Shown piece by piece: positions 54,281 to 64,000 of a DNA stretch of 64,000 nucleotides. The number at the start of each line of letters is the position of its first letter. Positions within the stretch are counted from its first letter, which is position 1. The position numbers and the translations under genes were made by a program. Below the pieces are notes generated by a model. That model had not been told where the DNA came from. It was given only the letters and a program-made list of their open reading frames with translations, and made no database searches. Location of the stretch: positions 93,960 through 157,959 of the forward strand of contig JAMKCH010012694.1 in the NCBI GenBank assembly GCA_023653785.1, given 5' to 3'. The DNA comes from Ophioderma brevispina (taxonomy: Eukaryota > Echinodermata > Ophiuroidea > Amphilepidida > Ophiodermatidae).

Positions 54281-54790
54281 CAGGAGCATACTGATAGGGG
54301 GTGGGGGAGGGCAGGAGGGAAGTTGCTCCCCTGGCTCGAATGTTGGAATGCAGTGGAATAAAATTTGCATTTTCGTCCCGATTTTCCAAGGGATTGCAAT
54401 CAACTTGGATTTGGGCCAAATTATGGAGTTTGGGCCAATTTACACATGCTACACATGCACTTATTTTGTCCCCATTTAGCACTATTGTTAGAACGGGTCA
54501 TCAGAATGACTCTGGAATTTTGCTCCCCTGGCTCGAGTGCCTGGCTTGAAAAAGCGGGACGATATGGACCAAAATATGCATTTTAATCCCTCTTCTTCAG
54601 GTAATTTTGACCAATTTCAGCCTAAATTTGGGTGAAGTGAATTCGGCATTTTCGCGCGCTACACGTGCATTTCGCCAATGTCAGACTTAATTGGGGCAAA
54701 CCACTGGGACGACTAACGTATTTTGCCCCCTCTGGCGGGACGACTTGGGAATTTTGCCCCCTCTGGATCGACAGCCTTGGTACGCCACTG
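54281..54790. mobile_element. Non-autonomous element with GGGACGA/TTTTGCCCCCTCT modules
   Basis: The left end CAGGAGCATACTGATAGGGG and the right end, reverse-complemented, CAGTGGCGTACCAAGG are imperfect inverses. The interior contains two related modules (CCCCTGGCTCGA at 54330 and 54525) and matches 15290-15588. I find no clear 8-bp duplication. ORFs over it in several frames are shadows. Confidence 0.6.
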
Positions 54791-55190
54791 CTTTCCACTC
54801 TAGACAGTTAAATGGCCTTTTTTAAATAATAATAATAATAACCAGTAAAGTTTTGCACCAATATTTCAATCTATTTTCTATGAGAGCTAAAAAATGTGAG
54901 TTTGTAAGCCCGATAGAGTACTCCGTAAAATTAACATCAGTTGACAAAAATGAGGTCCATTTTTGCTCACAACTTCCAAACCAAACATCCTTTAGCCCTA
55001 AGATTTCACAGGTAAATGAGAAAACATTAGGTTTCTTCAAACACCAAAATTTAACCACTTTGTTAAATCTGGGGTTCTGGAGATGAGGGTATTAGCGATT
55101 GGGCCATGAACCTTTAATTCAAAATATATCTTTCAAAATCTCAAAAAGATACACAATTGCAAACCATACACACAAAATAACAGCATGTAA
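54791..55190. other. Unassigned DNA with (AAT)n
   Basis: A short AATAATAATAATAA run at 54826-54840. Overlapping antisense ORFs at 54822-55086 have no motif. Confidence 0.35.
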
Positions 55191-55523
55191 CCCAGATAGC
55201 ATTACAACGTTGGGACAATGTTGGCCCAACATCACACGCGATGGTGGGCCAACGTCGACAAGTGACGTCGGGCCAACGTCATTTTGTCCGTCGGCCCAAC
55301 GATGGACATGCGTCGTATTTTGACGTTGGACCAATGTTTGGCCAGCATTGGGCCAACGTTATCCCAACCATAATAAAACGATGTTTTGCCATGTTATAAA
55401 ATCACTAATTGGGCTCCATGAATAAAAAAGAACATTTCCCTATGGTTTTTTCACACTTAATACACCATAAGTTCATATCTTATGTTTAGTTATATTATAG
55501 ATAATAGTAACTGTAAAATCGAC

Positions 55524-55602
55524 TTACCGCCTTGACCTGGATTCGAACCAGGGACTTGTATAGAACAGACTGACCGACTAGCTCATCCAATTGGCAACTT
55601 GT
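55524..55602 (-). tRNA. tRNA-like segment, probably a tRNA pseudogene or SINE head
   Basis: On the minus strand it has an A box TGAGCTAGTCGGT and B box GGTTCGAATCC, with a perfect 5-bp T stem (CCTGG/CCAGG) and TTCGAAT loop. The anticodon stem does not pair well and no matching 7-bp acceptor stem is evident, so it is probably not a working tRNA. It lies inside the CCCAGATAG element. Confidence 0.4.
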
Positions 55603-55977
55603 CCTGCTTTGATCTCAAAAGGGCAATATATAATATATCAAATGTTAAAAGCTTCAACAGTATAGAAACAACACTAATTGAAGACTAAAGACTCATAAAA
55701 TGGCAAATACGGTCACAGAGCTCACAGATTTTGAAAAAAAAACCCAGAAAGCTCAAGGATCCTGTTATCACGGTGAAAACCAAGTGCACAAAATCGAAAA
55801 AAATAGTCACTAGCAATTGCCATAATGTTTATTTTACGCACAATGTTGCTAAGCGTAGGCCCTATTTTTGCTTAAAGCTCTGTCGTTTTCTAGAGGCCTA
55901 CTAATTTCCCTTATTAATTAGGCCTAATTAAGAAGTCTTTAGGCTAATATAGGCTGCGGACAAATATATATTATAGT

Positions 55978-56560
55978 TGCCACAACTTGGCCTGCCAGAC
56001 CACAAAACGACCAGTTCCCACCCGTCCCCCCACCATTTTCCCACTCACCGTCCAACCCCGACGTGTGGCTTACCAACCATAACACAACCATTCCGTCCAC
56101 CATTTCCCCAACATCGACCCACGTTGGCCTGCCGAACAAAAAACGACCAGTTCCCCCACCATTTTCCAACTTCTCCCCGATCACGTTGGCCTTGTCGACC
56201 ATCCAATGACCCTTTTCCCCACCGTTTTCCCCAACGTTCGGCTTGATGTTGGTTTGCCGACCATCAAGCGGCCATTTTCCCCTACGCTGTTTTCCCAACG
56301 TCGGTTTGACGTTGGTTTGCCGACCATCTACGACCAATTTCCCCACCGTTTTCCCCCCGTCGGGCTGACGTTTGGTGTTTTGTGACCATCAAACGACCAT
56401 TTTCCCACGTTTTCCTCCCCACGTCATCTTGACGTTGTTGTGCCGCATCTACCGACCAATTTCCATTTCCTCCCCTCCCCACCGTTTTCCCCACGTCGGG
56501 CTGAACTTTTTTTTCCCGACTTCGACCCAGTTACGACTTCGGCCCGACGTCAGTTTTCTA
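55978..56560 (-). repeat. Minisatellite, about 65-70-bp unit
   Basis: About eight or nine diverged units with the plus-strand pattern CGACCA(T/A)TTTCCCCACC, GTTTTCCCCACGTCGG, TGACGTTGGTTTGCCGACC. On the minus strand it translates to a repetitive 135-codon ORF (GENGGEKGHW and similar), which I consider a product of the repeat. Confidence 0.75.
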
Positions 56561-56568
56561 TCTGGGAA

Positions 56569-57054
56569 AGAAGCAAATGATAAAAAAGACCAAAGTACAT
56601 TATCATGTATAGCTGAATATTTGTTCACCACGTCCTATCTCCTTGATATGTTTTCTATTCTGCAGTTTTCATCCGTCTCATGATTTAATATGAAGCTGGT
56701 TTGTCCTCTCCAATCTCCTGCAGTCTGCACCTTTCTAGAACTGATGGCTCGGACCTGGATAGCTGACGGTATTAATCACAAACTTGTGTGTTCTGAAATA
56801 ACAATCTTTGTGTGATTGACGCCCGCTGATTGAATGGTGTGTTGTAGCCATATGGGGGAATTCTTAACGCTCGTGTGAACACGGTGAAAACCCTGGACAT
56901 CCAGTGCTTGTTTATTATTTCATCCACCTTTCATGAGAGTAGAGCAGTCATTAATATTAGTGGACATTTGTGGGCTACATGAATATATGCAGTTTGTTTA
57001 GTGCTCCAAGAAGCGAACACAAATTTTAGAAGTATGTAGGCCATAGAGAAAAAT
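56569..57054. other. Unassigned DNA
   Basis: Nothing recognisable. Confidence 0.4.
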
Positions 57055-57300
57055 TTTAAGAGACATGAGGACATTTCCAGAAAAAAATCACCCCAATTTT
57101 TTTTCAAACTGAGGATTTTTTATAAGCGGTATATTAGATCACACCTGAAGTGATAAGCCGAATATGCCGTCTTTATGTAATAAGATGAATTAGCATTTTC
57201 TGTTGTGCACAACAGAAAATAAAAGAATGGTTTTAGAGACAATTATGATAGCAGGCAATTTCAAAACAAAGTTTGCGGAATCACAAAAAATTATGCACTT
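57055..57300 (+). mobile_element. TTAA MITE, family I, right part lost
   Basis: Starts after TTTTAA with GAGACATGAGGACATTTCC and matches 13740-13987 in reverse, including TTCTGTTGTGCACAACAG and CACACCTGAAGTGA. The far end is not clear. Confidence 0.65.
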
Positions 57301-57489
57301 GAAAAACTCTTTTAAGTAGTGGTTTAATTCAGTAGTTAGAAGCACTACCTGATCAATCCTCAACTTTCAAATTTTGCCCCACCACTCGTCCCGTCAAACC
57401 TGAAATTCTGGTATCATTATTATTTTTCTCATCTCATATACAAAATATCATAGATAACATCTTTCCCTCATGATGCCACATGTTAAAAT

Positions 57490-57960
57490 ATGGGTTGTTT
57501 ACTGTCATTCACCAAACTTTTGGGTACTCATGCGTAGAATTGTAAAAAAAAGGTGTTTTCCACAGTTATTTTTATGAAATCACCAAAAGATACTTTTTCA
57601 TTTGGAAAGTTCATGCAATTCTGAAAAGGGATAGTCTCTGAAAGCTCAGTACTAAAAAGAGTTTTTTCATCTGCGATTTCATCTGTATTTACCATATTTT
57701 GTTTTTGAAAAGGGTGATAAATTAGAAGTGATTTGTGATTTTGTGGAAAAAGGTGTCTATTTAAGCCCAATGAAATTGTTATTTTATGGATAAAAGGGGT
57801 GTTTTTGTACAAAAAAATGTGAAAAGGAGGCATTTTCAATTACTACACATGAACATGGGTACCCCAAAATTGGGCAAGTGACAGGACTTGGTATCTAATC
57901 CTAAAACGGAAGTATTTTTTTTTCTTGCGGATTTAAGGGATACCTTCCGAAAACAAGCCT
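57490..57960 (-). repeat. Degenerate repeat of AAAAGGGGTGTTTT type
   Basis: Motifs such as AAAAAAAGGTGTTTTCC, GGAAAAAGGTGTC, ATAAAAGGGGTGTTTTTG and TGAAAAGGAGGC recur at irregular 50-70-bp spacing. The minus-strand ORF at 57528-57839 (repeated FPQN/YKNTPFI pieces) reflects this periodicity. Confidence 0.5.
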
Positions 57961-59169
57961 CTTTTAACTCTCTTATCGTAAATAAATTTGGCATTCCCCC
58001 AGGTGATTTTGCCTTTCACTAGTGTTTCATCCTGAAAAAATGATTTTGAAGCAAACTCTTCTGAGACGCACACGTAATGTTCCCATCAGAATCCATTTCC
58101 TGAAGTGTGTGGATTGAAATTAGCATTGAATTAATACAAGATAGGACATTTTTCATCACATTCTCAGGGCAGATTTGGCTCACATCCCACGAGTACAGAA
58201 CTTGTTGAGATTACAAATATCAGTTTGCTGTGCTAAAGAACTAAAGTAGCTTTGGTTGTTGAAATCTTTGTTACTGTCCTTGTACACACAATGTAACAAG
58301 TACTTTTCTTGGTAACACAATTCTGAAATCCAATCCTATTTAGTATGCCTTTGAATCCACCATATGGTATAATGCTAATATGAAAGGGCAAAAGGATTTT
58401 AACGTTAACAGTCAGTTACAAATTCCCTTTAATTTCTCCATTTTTATTGTGGCTGGTTTTAATGCTAATCTGTTCTTAATTTGTTCTTAATTCAACAGGA
58501 ATTAAAGGTGCATGTCAGTGAGATCTTAGCTCTGTCCGTATGGCTTATAGCATAAGTAACTTTATAGTACCGAAAAATAGTAATTTCACAAAATTTTAAA
58601 ATGTTAAAAAGAGTTCCAACTTTGAATTGCATTATAACTTTAATCCTGTGGCCCTTGGCAGTACTACGAGTAGGTTCCTTACGATATATGATTAAAAATT
58701 CAAAGCAGTTTATTTTTAGAAAGATGAAAAATGGCCTTTTTACAATGGATTTTCTGCCAGAAGTTGGGAACCCAACAAAATGTATTCAATCTAATATTTC
58801 AGATCTCTTGAAATGTGGCAGTTTTGCAACAGATATTGTAATGTTTTATTATTCTAATTAATGGTATGAAAATGTAAAGGACTATTTGAGATGTGTTAGA
58901 AAATGCTTAAAAATTCACCTTGAATATTGTTTCACAGTTTGACTGAGTTTTAGTGCTGCAGTATAAATAGCCAAAAATTAACCCTTCATTTCAGGGTTTT
59001 TTTTTTTTTTTTTGGATCATAAGCCAATATTTCAGCCAAATTATATTTTTTGTATATTTTTATGACCTGGCAATTTACTACTCTATTTAAAAAAATTATC
59101 TCTTAATTAACTTAATATAGGATACATGCATTGTAGAAATTATGTAATCTTGAGCTTATTTCTAAGATT
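57961..59169. other. Mostly unassigned AT-rich DNA
   Basis: AGGTGCATGTCAGTGAGATC after TTAA 58502-58505 looks like the left end of another TTAA family, but I find no right end. T17 run at 58997-59013. ORF 58601-58861 has no recognised domain. Confidence 0.3.
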
Positions 59170-59173
59170 TTAA

Positions 59174-59520
59174 AGGTGGGTGACCCATTTGACAACCTCA
59201 TCTCCCCATTTTACTCCCATCAAAATAGAGATATTGGTATCAGAAGAAAGTTCATATTTTCCGTATTACCCCAGTGAAATTTTGGGCCAAGGAAATGTTT
59301 CCTTTTGACAAGAACGTCTCTATATGTGGCACACTACATATTAACACACACTCTCCTATGGGCCAATTTAGTACGCAATTTTGCTTTTACTATCCAAACA
59401 AGCTCAAATGTCTGGACCGATTGAACTCAAAATTTGTAATCAGATGTTTTTGGTGATAAATTTCCATGTGATGGAGAAAACATGATATGAAAAATCGGAC
59501 CATGATCAGGTCACCCACCT
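59174..59520 (+). mobile_element. TTAA MITE, family D, intact
   Basis: 347 bp between TTAA 59170-59173 and TTAA 59521-59524. Ends are AGGTGGGTGACCCATTTG and, reverse-complemented, AGGTGGGTGACCTGATCA. The ORF inside (59274-59456) has no transposase features. Fragments are at 5382-5512 and 15590-15651. Confidence 0.88.
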
Positions 59521-59610
59521 TTAAGGACTTTAATATTCAATTGAAAAGTCCACCAAAATATTATTAATTTAAAAAGTAATGCCAAAACCTCCAAAATATC
59601 TTAAGCTTAA

Positions 59611-59903
59611 GGGAGGGGTCATTATTTACGCCAGGGGTCATTATTTACGCAGGGGTCATTATTTACGCCAGGGGGAATGGAGGATTTGAGGGGGGAACCC
59701 GAAAAATGTTTGTAAGAGAGAGGGGTGAACGTGAAATTTTTCATCAACGAGAGAGAGGGGAACATGAACTTTTAATGGGGAAATCAGCATGATCAAGGGG
59801 GGAGTGTGAAATTTTTGAACGGAAGCAAGGGGGAACGCGAAAATTTTTGCCGAAAAAAAGTTGAAATCCTCCATTCCCCCTGGCATAAATAATGACCGCT
59901 CCC
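59611..59903. mobile_element. Harbinger-like MITE with triplicated left end
   Basis: 293 bp, TAA on both sides (59608-59610, 59904-59906). Matches 18480-18743, but the terminal block GGGGTCATTATTTACGCCA is present three times in a row at the left (59615-59670). The minus-strand ORF is a shadow. Confidence 0.85.
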
Positions 59904-60032
59904 TAACTAGCAGACAACATTTTGTAATGCATATTACTCTTTTCATCAGGAGCTGTGTTGAGTTTTTATCATATTATGTTGCAGTGTTGTCAGTTCCTGG
60001 CTAAATGTCTTAAGTAGCATTTTGACTTTTAG

Positions 60033-60209
60033 ATGGGAAATTGGATCTTCGCATTGCGAGTCTTGTTTTCGACGGCATTGGATCCGTACTTGTGACAAGC
60101 GTGCCTGCTTATTCTTATTTTTCAATTCACGTCAGAGGTGAAGCAAGATCTCAAAATATGCCCCTGAAATTTCTCGTGTCTTACATCATGTATCAAATGT
60201 TTCTGGCAG
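60033..60209 (+). CDS. Tentative 1-1 phase exon, protein not identified
   Basis: A 177-nt open frame between an acceptor TTTTGACTTTTAG and a donor GGCAG|GTCAAA. It reads GKLDLRIASLVFDGIGSVLV followed by TSVPAYSYFSIHVRGEARSQ and NMPLKFLVSYIMYQMFLAG, with no stop in 59 codons and a mixed, protein-like composition. The implied phases are 1 in and 1 out, as in exons that encode shuffled extracellular modules. I do not recognise a domain, and there is no cysteine. It may be chance. Confidence 0.25.
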
Positions 60210-61803
60210 GTCAAAAATAAATGTGGAATTTGGTGACGTCACTTGAAAAACTAGATTGTCAGGCAACCACGAGGCTATAGACACTTGTTAAAGTGTCAAA
60301 TAACATGTTCAATCTCCAGTTGAAATGATAGCATCATGCCTTGTTTAAAATTGGACTGAATTACTGTTTTTTAACATTTCTGTGACACTGCATTTGCATT
60401 GTGAGCTCATCTAAGTTTTACCTTTTTTGGTCGGCAGTGGTTGTGCTTTGGGGGCATGGTGGTACAACTTCACCCTCCCACCTAAGTCCAGCCTGTTTCT
60501 ACCAGTTTTCCCCATGAACAACAAAAAATATAATACATTGCACAATGCTGGGTTAACTTGAAATGGTTTTTCTTTAGAAATAATCACTTTTCAGAAATAC
60601 ATTTCACTACCCCCTCCCTTAATTATGATTTAATCTTTAACAGACAACCCTTTAAGGTCGCTGCAGGTGGCTAACAGATCTCAAAATCAAATTGTTTCAA
60701 ATTTTTTCCAAAAAACGTTCAAAAATTGGCATTTTCTCATTCACATATTTGGAAGTTAAAAATTGCATTTTCATTAACATATTTGAAGTTTCAAAATTGC
60801 AGGGGGGGGGTGTAGAAGAGGGCGGGACCGACGTAAGCTTTTCCTTACATATTAAGAAATTCAACAATTGCATGCATTACATACCCGTGTTGTTCCTAAT
60901 AACGCCCCTGCTCTAATAAACGCCCTCTACGATTTTTTTGGATAAACCATTCAAGGAAAACTGAATTTAAGCTTACCTAAATCACATGATTAAATGACCA
61001 GGACTGTCGTAATCCACATCATTAATCCGCTGTTTGGCATAGTTTGTAATCGTTTAATTATAGGAACTTTGACCTCGTAAGGTGCGAAACAGCGCCCCCT
61101 GCCTCTGCCGTTTGGTATATTGGTATTGGTAATCAGTGAAAATAAACGTGGTAAGGTGGAATTTTTTCGAGATTTTTTGACTTTCCATTTTTGACTGAAT
61201 TAAACTAATCCCCCCTTTTGAAAAATGCACCCCCGGGGTTTTATTAGGAACAATACGGTATTTGGAATCAGTGATCGCAAATGCATTTCCAAATGATCCA
61301 ACAAGCCTAGTCCCTTAGGTTCAATTTTTTTAAGACTGGCTTCTTAAATTACTGTAGGGAAGCTATATTTTGAAAGCTATACCAACTTATTGTGATAACC
61401 TATACAGAATGATATGAATCTATCATTTGGGTTCAAAGGGTTGATGAGATAATTCTAATTCTGAGATTGGCATTATCCCCCTGTTCCCATACCTTTCTTA
61501 CACATCTTCTGATTGGCTCATTATGGGATTAAGCAATGATACACCTCTAAAGTACGCCAATCAAAATAGACCTCCTATACATCTGTACCATGTTTCTGAT
61601 TGGTCTAAGTGCAGCCTTAATCCAGTGTTGAACCAATAAATCGACCAGTACTGAGAGGTTTAATCAGAACTTACATTACTACACGCCTTGAAGATGGCCC
61701 AATGGACAAAACAATCGTTTAATTGACCATGAACAAACCAAACATTGGCCTACATTTGAAGATGGCTAACTCACGGTAACCCAACCTAATTTTGTCATTT
61801 GAG
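60210..61803. other. Unassigned AT-rich DNA
   Basis: ORF 60692-60916 includes a G-run (60800-60812) and has no recognised motif. No intact element found. Confidence 0.3.
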
Positions 61804-61996
61804 GACTCCCGTGAGGAGCAACCCATGAACCTGCAACCTGGAATGGCCTACATATCGGTTAACAGTGAAAATAAGGGGCAGGATGTTTTTGTGGACAGAG
61901 ACATTTATGAGTTACAAAGTCACTTCTCGTGCGCTTACATGTGTAAATGTTTCGTTTGGAGATTCAAATGTAAGGTCTTAAACTACGCTCTCGACA
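61804..61996 (+). CDS. Tentative exon with PAN/apple-like cysteine pattern
   Basis: An open frame reading DSREEQPMNLQPGMAYISVN and later DRDIYELQSHFSCAYMCKCF and FKCKVLNYALD. The spacing C-x3-C-...-C-x3-NY resembles the helix region of PAN/apple domains, which are common in extracellular animal proteins and usually read C-x3-C-x5-6-C-x3-(F/L)NY. The proposed acceptor (GTCATTTGAG) has a weak pyrimidine tract and the donor (GACA|GTATGA) is fair. The third cysteine is two to three residues further away than usual. It could be an exon fragment, a pseudoexon or chance. Confidence 0.28.
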
Positions 61997-63650
61997 GTAT
62001 GATGACTCATTAATTAATTAGAAATAGTCAAATGGTGGAAAGTCTTTTAACGGGGATGTGATGTGTGGCTTCGATTATCGGCGCTGGCCTTTTATTTCCG
62101 GGATTGCTGTAACAATAGCATTGCAGATCGGATCTAGCTTAATTGCGGCTGGGCACACCTTTTTGGCTTAGCACATGCCAATCAGGGGGCATAGTTAAGC
62201 ATTCTATGCCTAAGGTTTTGTGGCATGTTAGAGCCAGGTTGCTCTAATTTTGCCCAATTTGGTGATAACTATGGCAACATTTGTGGATACTTTACTAAAG
62301 TCTGCTCACTATAAGGTGAAACATGACCTTTGATAAAATAGTGCACAATGGGCGTGGTTGTCCAAAGGGTAGGTCCACCGCCGAAAACTGAAGATTGACG
62401 TCAGGAAGGGCATCTGGTCAATTATCTTTTGCACCATTAAATCCTCACACAGCAGTATTGCTGAGTGTGAGGTGTATCCGGCCACCCCCGTTAGCGGGGA
62501 CAAAACCGGATTTAAAACTTTGGTTTAACTAACTATGACATAAATCTGGAAAGAGTTCCATATGTACCCCCTTTAATATTCTACAGGAAACAAATTATTT
62601 CTCATTTATGGCCTAACACTAACAAATGCCCAAAACCTAAGGCTAGAAATTAAAAACAATATATATGGAACTCTTGCCCATAACCCTTTTTGGGATGATT
62701 TTGCCCATTTTTTATATCCAATGTGAGATTGACATAGTCAAATTTAATACCCTTTATTCTTGCCAGGTCTTGCATTTTGTAATGCATTTGGTTACTGAAT
62801 ACCAAGTTACCAAAATTAAACCATGAAAGCAAGCTGTCCTTTGGAGATGACATTATGAAGTTTAGTGACATGTACGCAGAGGGTCACATTAAACAATACA
62901 TATTTTAATCACTTTCAGTTTGGGTAAGGCAAGAATGTAACATGAATACTGGCATTGACAGTACACTGACTGAGCTTCTTTGTCTAAAATGTGACATTAA
63001 TAAAAAAATAAGTAAACCTCAAGACAAATTTTCATTCTATAAAATATTTTTTTCACGTGACCTATTCATAGATTGTATTTTCTACCAAATCTCCCACCAT
63101 TTTGTTGAAATATTAAGGTTGTGTAATTCAATGCCAGTTAAAGAGCATGATCTGGGCCTCTCAGTCATGTCATGGTGTTGTGTATCAGTTGGCAGTGAAG
63201 AAAGCTGCTAGAAAAGGTGCAGTACACCTCAAGATATAAGCTATAAATAGTTGCATACTATACAAAGCTCCATTCTTACATCATTGATACTTCCATCATT
63301 AAGATGAAAGAACAGACTGTTGGGGGGATTATGCATGGGAAGATGTATCTGTACCGTCATGATACTTTAGCTATACTGTGTGTGATGCATTCATTTATCA
63401 TGTACTTTAAAGGGGTAGTCACCATTTGTTGCAAAGTAGGTTTTTTGTTGAACTACTTTAAATTTTTGCTGCATGCATGAGATGTTCAGTTTTGGGACAG
63501 AGCCTCCGCCAAAAAGAATGTGCGCTTGCATCACACACTAGGGCAAAATCAGCACCCATTATAACAGGATAATCGCATTTGACCGTAAGTTGATACCAAG
63601 TGATTACCGGTATTTCTAGGTTCTATTAGAAGTACTGACTTGTGGTGAAC
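61997..63650. other. Unassigned AT-rich DNA
   Basis: ORFs 62309-62503, 62650-62871 and 62942-63211 show no family motif. AGGGGTAGTCACC after TTAA 63407-63410 could be the left end of another TTAA element. Confidence 0.3.
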
Positions 63651-63651
63651 C

Positions 63652-63730
63652 GTGCATTATCGATGACACGCGTGCATTGTCTGATGACCCATGTGCATTA
63701 TCTGATGACCTGTGTGCATTATCTAACAAG
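63652..63730 (+). repeat. Minisatellite, GTGCATTATCTGATGACC unit
   Basis: Four units of about 21 bp: (C/T)GTGCATT(A/G)T(C/A)TGATGAC with slight changes, the last truncated at ATCTAAC. Confidence 0.85.
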
Positions 63731-63769
63731 GCACAAGTGCAGTGACAAATAGTGCATGCTGAAAACAAA

Positions 63770-63997
63770 GGGAGGGTCATTATTTATGCTCGGGTAATGA
63801 AGGATTTGAGGGGAATAAGAAATCATTTTGTAAGCAAGAGAGGGAACATGAACTTTTGAATGGAGAAATCTCATAAAATTGCGGGAATGTGAAATTTTTT
63901 AATGAAAGCAAAGGAGAAATGTACAATTTAAAGCTGAAAAAAAGTTTAAATCCTCCATTCCCGCCTTGGCAAGTTGGCATAAATAATGACTTCTCCC
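63770..63997. mobile_element. Harbinger-like MITE, third copy
   Basis: Starts GGGAGGGTCATTATTTATG and ends, reverse-complemented, GGGAGAAGTCATTATTTATG, with AAA on the left and TAA on the right (63998-64000) at the very end of the window. More diverged than the copies at 18480 and 59611. The minus-strand ORF is a shadow. Confidence 0.75.
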
Positions 63998-64000
63998 TAA

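Larger units (their letters stand above)
55194..56568. mobile_element. 1.37-kb element with CCCAGATAG ends and GTTGGGCCAAC palindromes
   Basis: The left end CCCAGATAGCATTACAACG and the right end, reverse-complemented, CCCAGATAGAAAACTGACG are inverse. Next to the left end lies a dense series of self-complementary GTTGGRCCAAC and GACGTCG motifs (55205-55370). Then come unique AT-rich DNA with a tRNA-like segment and a minisatellite. No transposase ORF. Confidence 0.7.

Noticed and set aside
54207..54586. Four overlapping ORFs on both strands
   Set aside because: All lie in the GGGACGA/TTTTGCCCCCTCT repeat that also occurs at 15.3-15.6 kb.
55939..56346. 135-codon minus-strand ORF rich in Gly, Asn and Trp
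   Set aside because: It is the translation of the 65-70-bp minisatellite; the unit length is not a stable multiple of three across the array.

Overview
The window reads as animal (metazoan) nuclear DNA: AT-rich, with no dense collinear ORFs, no Shine-Dalgarno-led operons and no CRISPR or phage features. Instead it is packed with short inverted-repeat transposons, tRNA-derived SINEs, one broken LINE, microsatellites and foldback elements. The repeat style suggests a marine invertebrate, perhaps a deuterostome such as an echinoderm, hemichordate or cephalochordate. That is inference; no gene here fixes the species. I could not confidently recognise any intact protein-coding gene. Most of the window looks intronic or intergenic.

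Genes: the best coding candidates are two plus-strand exons, 47445-47526 and 52077-52350. Both have good splice acceptors, and they are phase-compatible (phase 0 donor, phase 0 acceptor) across a 4.5-kb intron. Weaker candidates are 60033-60209 (a 1-1 phase exon) and 61804-61996 (a cysteine pattern resembling PAN/apple domains). A 5'-truncated, frameshifted non-LTR retrotransposon lies on the minus strand at about 29720-31492; its finger/palm region, FADD box and C-terminal part are recognisable.

Mobile DNA: the dominant theme is a set of at least ten non-autonomous element families that all insert at TTAA and mostly begin 5'-AGG. This is the signature of the Xenopus T2/Kolobok type of MITE. 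Copies often share one TTAA, forming head-to-tail chains. There are also hAT-like MITEs (8-bp target duplications), Harbinger-like MITEs (TAA duplications), a TA-flanked mariner-like MITE, several large foldbacks, an ACGT-palindrome element carrying a 65-70-bp minisatellite, and a 3-kb field of the motif GAAGATAGCAT that contains nested palindromes.

Layout: 1-0.9 kb unassigned; 0.9-3.7 kb GAAGATAGCAT field, with a SINE in a tandem duplication; 4-9 kb MITEs, SINE and simple repeats; 9-15 kb mostly unassigned, with scattered elements; 15-22 kb dense MITEs and a duplication; 22-29 kb mostly unassigned; 29.7-31.5 kb LINE; 32-38.8 kb MITEs and foldbacks; 39.6-41.5 kb duplication; 42-50 kb dense MITEs, one exon and a duplication; 52 kb second exon; 55-56.6 kb palindrome/minisatellite element; 59-64 kb MITEs and weak exons.

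A cross-cutting observation: four local direct duplications (0.9-3 kb, 18.7-19.4 kb, 39.7-41.5 kb, 48.1-49.4 kb) are each joined at a 20-25-nt A or T run. Three of them differ by the presence or absence of a mobile element. This looks like two haplotypes placed end to end by the assembly, and if so it shows directly that these elements are polymorphic.
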